Assembly: GCA_023101885.1 (NCBI GenBank)
Contig: JALPQD010000232.1
Span: 2,074,618-2,138,617 of the forward strand
Direction: 5' to 3'
Length of the DNA stretch: 64,000 bases
Source of the DNA: Typhlomys cinereus
Lineage: Eukaryota; Chordata; Mammalia; Rodentia; Platacanthomyidae
A program made the position numbers and the translations under genes. Of this stretch, positions 58,267-64,000 are shown in pieces (positions within the stretch are counted from its first letter, which is position 1; each line of letters starts with the position of its first letter). The notes below the pieces were generated by a model that ran no database searches, was not told where the DNA came from, and was given only the letters and a program-made list of their open reading frames with translations.

Positions 58267-60689
58267 TACTGTTTGTGCCTAGATAGTTGAATTTTTAATG
58301 GGTCAATCAGTCAGATAAATGTGAAAAAGAAAGAATCCTTCTATGAGAATTTAAGACTAACATAGACTTGATTGTGTCTTCCATTCCAGAGTATCTCTGA
58401 GGCAGGTGGATTGCCATAAACTTGAGGGATAGATGTTGGACTCTGAATCAAAAAATAAGAAAAATAAAATACACATTTATTATAATATTGTAAATTGTAA
58501 CACATTTTATGACATTTATTAAAGATAAATATTTGCTGCAGTGCTTTCATGTTGAAATATTTTTAAATTAATTAGAACAGTGAAAAGATACATAGTGAAG
58601 TGATTGTTGTTATTTCAGTGGTATATACATATAGAATTGATCTTCGTGGGTGATATCCTTAGTTGATCTCCAACAATTATATTTGTTTTTATTACCTAAC
58701 ATTTTCTTCTCAAGATACATTGATGAAATATCTTTAAAGAACATTGCGAGTTCTTTAAACTATTTACAAGAGGTTTTAAACCCAGGGCACACAAATTTTT
58801 TGACACATGGTAATATCAAGATAGTCAATCATAAAATTCATATCAAATTGCTGAATTATTCAGGATCGTCAGGATCATAGCCATGTTTTTTAGTAGACTA
58901 ACTTTGCATATGTGTTTATATTAAAGTATATAAAAGCTATTTCAATGGAATATAACATATATTATAAATCTGTAAATCTTATTTGACTTGCAAAAGCCAC
59001 TTTTGTTTACAGAAATACATAAACCATCTTGAAAAGAAAATGCATACTTGTTATAGGTGGTTTGTGGAGGTTCCATAGGGCCTAACGTCTAATACATTTG
59101 TACATGGGTTCAGTGGTAACTGAAAAGAAGTTCACAAATAAACTCACAGAAGAAAAAGCTATTTTCAGTGAGGTTTAGACAACTGACAAATGACAGATGG
59201 AATTGACAGAGGGCAAAGCCATAGGAAGAATATTTTGGTCTTTGAGGGCAGAGTTTACAGAGATGCTAACCCCACAGGCCTGGATATGGCCTTGTAAACC
59301 TTTGGCTAGCCAGAGGCCCTAACAGTCTTTCTCATTGAGAGCAGAGTCTGTTCATCTCAGAGCACTTTTGTACAAATGCCATTTTAAGACAGGAAAACAT
59401 TGCACTAAAGAATCCTGACATTCTAGGCCTTAAGTTGTACTGTGCTTTGTTAAGGAATATTCTTTGATTGATTTATCCTTGTCATATCTGTGACTGTATT
59501 TCTTTCTTGATATTTACCTTTATTCTCAAAGTATTTCTGAATATATAAAATGTACCATGCAGAGAACAATGTTATCGAACTACGGCTTTGTTGAATGCTA
59601 TTCAGATAAGGAAAATATGAAATGAAAACATAATCTGTGACAGGTAGTGAACAGAAGAAACTTTACCTAATTTATATGCTTCTGTTTATTATAAAAAGCA
59701 ACTTTTGATTTTTTCCTTCTCCAAAATCCTACCTTTCTTTCTGGAGATGCAATGTAAGGTCAGTTTAATTTACTTGATGTTTTAAATAGGATATTTTTCC
59801 TTCTATATATCAATGAAATATTCTAACTGGGTTTTCCCTTACTCTTAATATCACTGATTTAAGCAATCTCATCTTTGCCGTTCTGAGGAAACAGCCAGAA
59901 TACCTAGCATTTCTGTTTGCTAGGATGCAAAAGCACTGAAGCAAGCTATTTTCTTTGAATGCTGTTATCCATGACAAAGGAGCTAACTGCTTAATTCCAG
60001 GGGTCTGTTATTATTTGTAAACTGGTTCTTAAATAAGAATACTTAACAGATGCCTCTTGCTCCAGATGGTACCATTTAACTGCCTGTGTTACTCATGAGT
60101 GGATTTCTGATTTCCTTTTAAACAAATACTTAACACAGCAATTCTGCTATCAAGAATTCTCTCTCAAAATTGGAACAGAATCCTGAAGTGTTGCATAAAG
60201 TGGCAGTAGAAACAATTTCTTCCAGTGGGACACAAGGGTTAAAGAAAGTGGAGGTTGGCATACTGGGGAATGAAAAGATCTGTAGCTATAGTAAAAGGAG
60301 AAAGTTTCTCTAGACTTCTTAAGAAAAGAGTCCCATTTTTGTTCTGATTGTTTTGCTCATTGCTACTATTGTGAATGTAACAGGTCATGACAAACTAACA
60401 AACAAACAAATAAATAGGAAGCCATCATCTTTTCTGAAGAATAAATATTGAACAGTACCTCTAATGGATGTTCGTAAATTTTTCTGAAAAATGCATTCTT
60501 GCATTAAGTTAAAACAGGAAATAAGTTTCTTTAGTGAAAAACTTGTCTGCCATTAAAATGCTCATATGCTTTGTGATATTTCCAAGAAGTCGTATGTGAG
60601 TGTATTTCTTTGATGTAATATTTTGTTTGTTAGTTTGAAAGAATGGGAAGGGAGGGAAGAAAGGAAGAGAGGAGGGGAGCCGAGGTGGG
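58267..60689. other. Unassigned AT-rich sequence
   Basis: 2.4 kb without a repeat that I recognise, the longest such stretch. No convincing exon was seen. Confidence 0.4.
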
Positions 60690-60870
60690 GAAAGGAGAGA
60701 AAAAACCGGCATATGCTTGTCACAGCACTGGGGTGTGGCAGTCAGAGGACGACTTTTGGAAGTAGATTCTCTTCTTCCACATGTACACTCTGTGACTGGA
60801 ACCCAAGTAGGTCTATTTGGGGGGCCAGGTGCACGCACTAGGGTGCCACAAAAATCAGTAATCACCAAAG
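60690..60870 (-). mobile_element. RSINE1/B4-like SINE fragment, reverse, with purine tract
   Basis: GTGGCAGTCAGAGGACGACT, TTTGGAAGTAGATTCTCTTC, TTCCACATGTACAC and CTGGAACCCAAGTAGGTC match the inverted body of a rodent tRNA-derived SINE (GTCAGAGGACAACTTTTGGG... pattern). A GGAAG purine tract precedes it (60640-60700). The 145-codon reverse frame here is a by-product. Confidence 0.6.
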
Positions 60871-61424
60871 CCACTGCAGCCAGTGTCTTCATATTTAGTT
60901 TCATATCCAAGGATAATAAGGAAAAACTAACAACAAGAAGAAACACAGTGGGAGTGTAGATATTTTATGCAAAAAAAGGCAGCAACTCCCAAAAGTGGGA
61001 AGAAATCACCCAGAGTTCAGCTGCCTGGCAAGTTTCAGGATCTTATGAAGAGAATCAGATATAGACCAAAGTGATTGATCTCTGTTGGGTTGATCATTTC
61101 TGAGGGCATCATGGACCAAGCCTGTGAAGAGTTGACGTTTTATACATGTTCCCCTGGCTTAAACAGAAAGCTATTCATCTACCCATTGAAGAGATGACAT
61201 GAGTTCATGGTCTGTAATGTGTCCTGCCCATATCTGACTGGGTGAGCTGTCTTTCTGTCTTGTTGGAAAGATGTTCCATGGAAGGAATGCTCAGGAAAAT
61301 GATATGCTAAGTTCCACAGTATTAATGGAATGAAAGTTGCTAAAAATTTAGGAGCTAATTGCAGACAATTATCTGGACCTGTATTTTACATAGTTGTGTT
61401 TGAAATTTTTTAATTTTCCTTTTT
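60871..61424. other. Unassigned sequence
   Basis: Slightly more GC-rich than its surroundings; no recognised element. Confidence 0.4.
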
Positions 61425-61600
61425 AGAAATGCATACTTATTCTGAGGATTAAGATAAAGTTTATTAGAAGAGAGAAAGGATGGAACTCACAGACTCCACA
61501 TGTGGAGTGCCATGAGGGGCAGGCATCATGGAGAACTCACGGACTCCAGGCACAGAATCCACAAGGAGCAGGCAGCTAGAAAAAATCAGAAATGCATACT
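61425..61600 (+). mobile_element. Short (150-bp) retroposon of unknown family, perfect 13-bp TSD
   Basis: AGAAATGCATACT occurs at 61425-61437 and 61588-61600. The left repeat is preceded by TTTT, an L1-endonuclease-like site. The insert (61438-61587) ends in CTAGAAAAAATC, a weak A-rich tail on the plus strand. Inside are two related units of about 45 bp: ACTCACAGACTCCACATGTG...GGGGCAGGCATC and ACTCACGGACTCCAGGCACA...GGAGCAGGCAGC. On the reverse strand there is an AATAAA at 61458-61463. I do not recognise the source RNA. Confidence 0.75.
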
Positions 61601-62289
61601 CTTTTGAGATATCATTGCTGGTAAGCTTACCCTCTTCACATCTCCTTCTAAATATATTGCTTTGCTTCTTGTCCATAAATATGAAACCAAAATTAATATA
61701 TATATATGTATTTCCTATTTGATTTTAAAAATCAATTCATTGTGTATAATATTACAGTATATGTTAATTCATGATTATGATATTCAGGACATTAGCATTT
61801 AAAAATAAATGAACAGAAAGCAAAGAAAACATAAGGTATTTCCACAAGTTTAGAGAAAATTAACTGCAAATCTCAACTTTATATTTATACTGTAAGCAGA
61901 CATTGTTTTGCCTTTTTCATGGGATTTTTACTCTAGAATTTTATTAGCATACTTTAAGCTGAAGCTGTGTGAAAATTTTTGTGCTATTTTTGCATTTATT
62001 TTAGTAACACCTACAAAAATATTAGAGTGTTAAGAGAATCAACTGAAGTACTGGATAAATCCTCGATGTCAACCCTATAGGTCACTTATAAGCTCTAAGA
62101 CTCTATGTTTAATCAGCCTCAGCTTTTTCATATAAAAAGTCAAAGCAGTAATAGCAATAGTCTAAAATATATATGAAATGCAATGATGTAAAGTATTTGA
62201 TCTGTTAGTAACATGCATCTCTTATTCTAGAAGGATAATATAAAATCAAATTCCTTAATTTTTATACTTAAAGGAAAGTGGGTAAAAGA
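61601..62289. other. Unassigned AT-rich sequence
   Basis: No recognised element; a short TA repeat near 61700. Confidence 0.4.
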
Positions 62290-62665
62290 TTAAGAAATAG
62301 CATATGATCATAATTGTGTATGTGTATATGAGAGAGAGAAAGAAAGAGAGAAAGAGAGGGAGAGAGAAGAGAGAGAGGGAGAGGATGTGTGTATGTCATA
62401 GCATGCATGTGGTTATAGAGAATAATCGTGGGTGTCAGGCCTCCTCTCTCTACCTTGTTTGAGGCAGGGTCTCTTCACCACTGAGAATGCATGCCAGACT
62501 AGCTAGCCCGCAGTTGCCAGAAGCTCCTGTATTTACCTCCTATTTCTGGTGGGTAGGAAGGATGTTTTTCTGTTCTGTCTGGCTTTTATGTGGATTCTAG
62601 GGATCCAAATTCAAGTGGTCAGGCTCACCCAACAAACATTTATCCATTGAATTATCTCTTCTGGC
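62290..62665 (-). mobile_element. B4-like SINE, reverse, with (GA)n
   Basis: A GA-rich tract (62328-62380) and GT-rich sequence precede GGGTGTCAGGCCTCCTCTCT, TACCTTGTTTGAGGCAGGGT, GCCAGACTAGCTAGCCCGCA, TTTATGTGGATTCTAGGGAT and CAAATTCAAGTGGTCAGGCT, ending in CCATTGAATTATCTCTTCTG. This is the full inverted B4 order. Confidence 0.85.
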
Positions 62666-63059
62666 ATAAATTTCCAATTTGTAAAAATAAGAATCAGATT
62701 CATTTTATTAAAACAACAGTAATGCAAATATACTGTGGTGACTTTTCATGTGTATTGTGAAGAATTTAAGATATTTACCCTATCCTGCAGGTTTGTGTAT
62801 ATGGGACTCTCTCTTTCAATATTTCTTTTACAGTTATTTTTTATGTCTTTTGCATATTCATTGTTTCTCAGCTCTAATCCTAAGATGTGAATGTCAGGGG
62901 TTGTGATTTAAAAATTTCAGATATCTCATTGCCTCTTTTTTATTTGATTTTTATAATGAGTGCAGAAACACCAACTATAATAATAATTCTCACTTAAAGA
63001 TTATTGTTTGTATCTTTAATGAACACATTCTACTCCTAGAGAATTGAAGAAACAAGTCA
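62666..63059. other. Unassigned AT-rich sequence
   Basis: No recognised element. Confidence 0.4.
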
Positions 63060-63124
63060 ACCTTTGTCAGCTTGACACCTGTATCAACTTCATGTCTGAT
63101 TGGTAGTGACAAAATATCTACAAA

Positions 63125-63206
63125 AGCAATGAAGGAAAGAAGGAAGGAAGGGAGGGAGGGAAAAAGGCAGGGAGGGAGGGAAGAAGGGAGGGAGGAAGGG
63201 AGGATT
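63125..63206. repeat. (GGAA)n purine tract
   Basis: GGAAG/GGAGG units on the plus strand at the left edge of the insertion in the LTR. Confidence 0.9.
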
Positions 63207-63504
63207 TAGGGAGTGAAGATTAGTGAAGATTTTTCAGTTTACTTCCTTGGTGACATGTGAGGGTGAATGGTACAATCCCGGAAATTATATGCATTTTGGG
63301 GTGTCTATATGGAAATGTTATCTACAGTGACTTATAATTGAGAGGAGCAAGATGGTAAAAAAGGTTTACTTATCATTGAGCTGGATGTGAAGATTCTTTC
63401 CCATGCGATGGGATGATTTTAGAGGATTTCGGATGTATGGTATTTGTCCCCTAGAGCTTTGCTTGGGTTTTCTCCTGACTCTGTTGAATTCTGAGGAGTT
63501 TGGA

Positions 63505-63745
63505 GTCTGCCCTTGTCCAGGTCCAGGGCAGGAATAGAGAGTGTCTAGTGTGGGGAGCAGATGACTTGGGACCTGGGGTGTGGCCTAGGAGCCTTCCCCA
63601 GCACCAGAGCACACTGGCTGCTCTCTGGATGCTGGTGGGGCATGCAGGTGACCTGGGTCCTGGGGTATGTCTAGATGCCTCACCTGAGTAGCAGGGAGTC
63701 CACCCTGGTCCAAATCTGGGGCACAAGGGCAGAGTGTCTAGTGAA
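63505..63745. repeat. GC-rich tandem repeat, about 2.5 diverged units of 90-105 bp
   Basis: GACTTGGGACCTGGGGTGTG (from 63563) recurs as GACCTGGGTCCTGGGGTATG (from 63650), 87 bp later. GTCTGCCCTTGTCCAGGTCC (from 63506) recurs as GTCCACCCTGGTCCAAATCT (from 63699), and AGAGTGTCTAGTG recurs at 63538 and 63731, both about 193 bp apart. This fits three partial units of a minisatellite, the most GC-rich part of the window. Open frames on both strands here follow from the repeat. Confidence 0.7.
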
Positions 63746-64000
63746 AGAAGGGAAGAAGGAATGAAATTCAGATTATTTTAGCTCACAGATTGAGGGTACA
63801 GTCCACAATGGTACAGGTGAAGTCATGGTGGCAGGAACATAAGACAGTTGATGACAATGTTGTCTGAAGTCAGGAAGTAGAGAGTAACAAATGTTAGTCA
63901 GCAACAAGATTCTTCTTCTTATGTATTTCAATACCAAAACTTGGGCAGTGCTGCCATTGATTTTAGGGTGAGTCATGTAGATATTCCCCCCACTGCCAGC

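Larger units (their letters stand above)
63100..64000 (-). mobile_element. ERVL-MaLR LTR, MTD-like, reverse, interrupted and cut by window end
   Basis: The start at 63107-63135 (AGTGACAAAATATCTACAAA) and the continuation from about 63766 (GATTATTTTAGCTCACAGAT, GAGGGTACAGTCCACAATGG, GAAGTCATGGTGGCAGGAAC, AAGTCAGGAAGTAGAGAG) follow the inverted MTD-like order. From 63900 to the end (AAAACTTGGGCAGTGCTGCC, TTTTAGGGTGAGTCATG) it keeps following that LTR. About 630 bp of unrelated sequence sit between the two parts. Confidence 0.65.

Noticed and set aside
60509..60946. 145-codon reverse frame with a hydrophobic start resembling a secreted protein
   Set aside because: Most of it covers a reverse SINE fragment and a purine tract, and the Pro-rich part is the complement of GGAAG repeats.
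61600..61630. Exon ending at GCTG|GTAAGC near 61621
   Set aside because: The apparent acceptor at 61589 is created by the TSD of a retroposon and has no pyrimidine tract.

Overview
The window looks like ordinary non-coding nuclear DNA of a mammal, almost certainly a myomorph (mouse-like) rodent. It is AT-rich and shows no operons, no long intact host reading frames and no CRISPR arrays. It is packed with rodent-type retroposons: LINE-1 copies with a rodent-style 3' UTR, B4-like, B1-like and B2/ID-like SINEs, ERVL-MaLR-type LTRs resembling MTD and ORR1, one old MIR and many microsatellites. The B4-like and ORR1/MTD-like copies point to Myomorpha. The tRNA-derived SINE is not the standard mouse B2, so a non-murine myomorph (for example a dipodoid or spalacid) is possible. 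I cannot fix the species.

Layout. 1-6.7 kb: an internally deleted L1, an LTR, a recent L1 3' end with a perfect 16-bp target-site duplication (TSD), a SINE with a compound microsatellite, a 63-bp-arm hairpin, another L1 3' end and a reverse LTR. 6.7-10.4 kb: mostly unique AT-rich sequence. 10.46-17.84 kb: a full-length but dead L1 (5' UTR, ORF1, ORF2, 3' UTR) bounded by a 13-bp TSD, with a second L1 inserted in its ORF2. 18.1-22.1 kb: an ORR1-like LTR split by an L1 tail, a B4 and an L1 3' UTR. 22.5 kb: a long TTCC array. 24.6-27.05 kb: a reverse-strand 5'-truncated L1. 28-35 kb: a MIR, Lx-like L1 3' UTR pieces, SINEs and a candidate exon. 35.3-38.9 kb: an L1 lacking most of ORF2. 40.5-41 kb: two more tiny candidate exons. 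42.5-48.9 kb: B4 copies, a 48-bp tandem duplication, a 130-bp inverted repeat pair and several reverse L1 3' UTRs. 51.8-53.7 kb: a MaLR element with both LTRs. 55-64 kb: SINEs, microsatellites, a small retroposon with a perfect TSD, and an LTR cut by the window edge.

The only hints of a host gene are three short plus-strand segments with good splice sites (31227-31310, 40546-40582, 40976-40987). If real, the window is largely intronic; I could not name the gene. I found no convincing new biological system. The best leads are the two palindromes with a shared terminal motif, the candidate small exons and the 150-bp retroposon. Family names were assigned by recognition, not by database search, and percent identities are estimates by eye.
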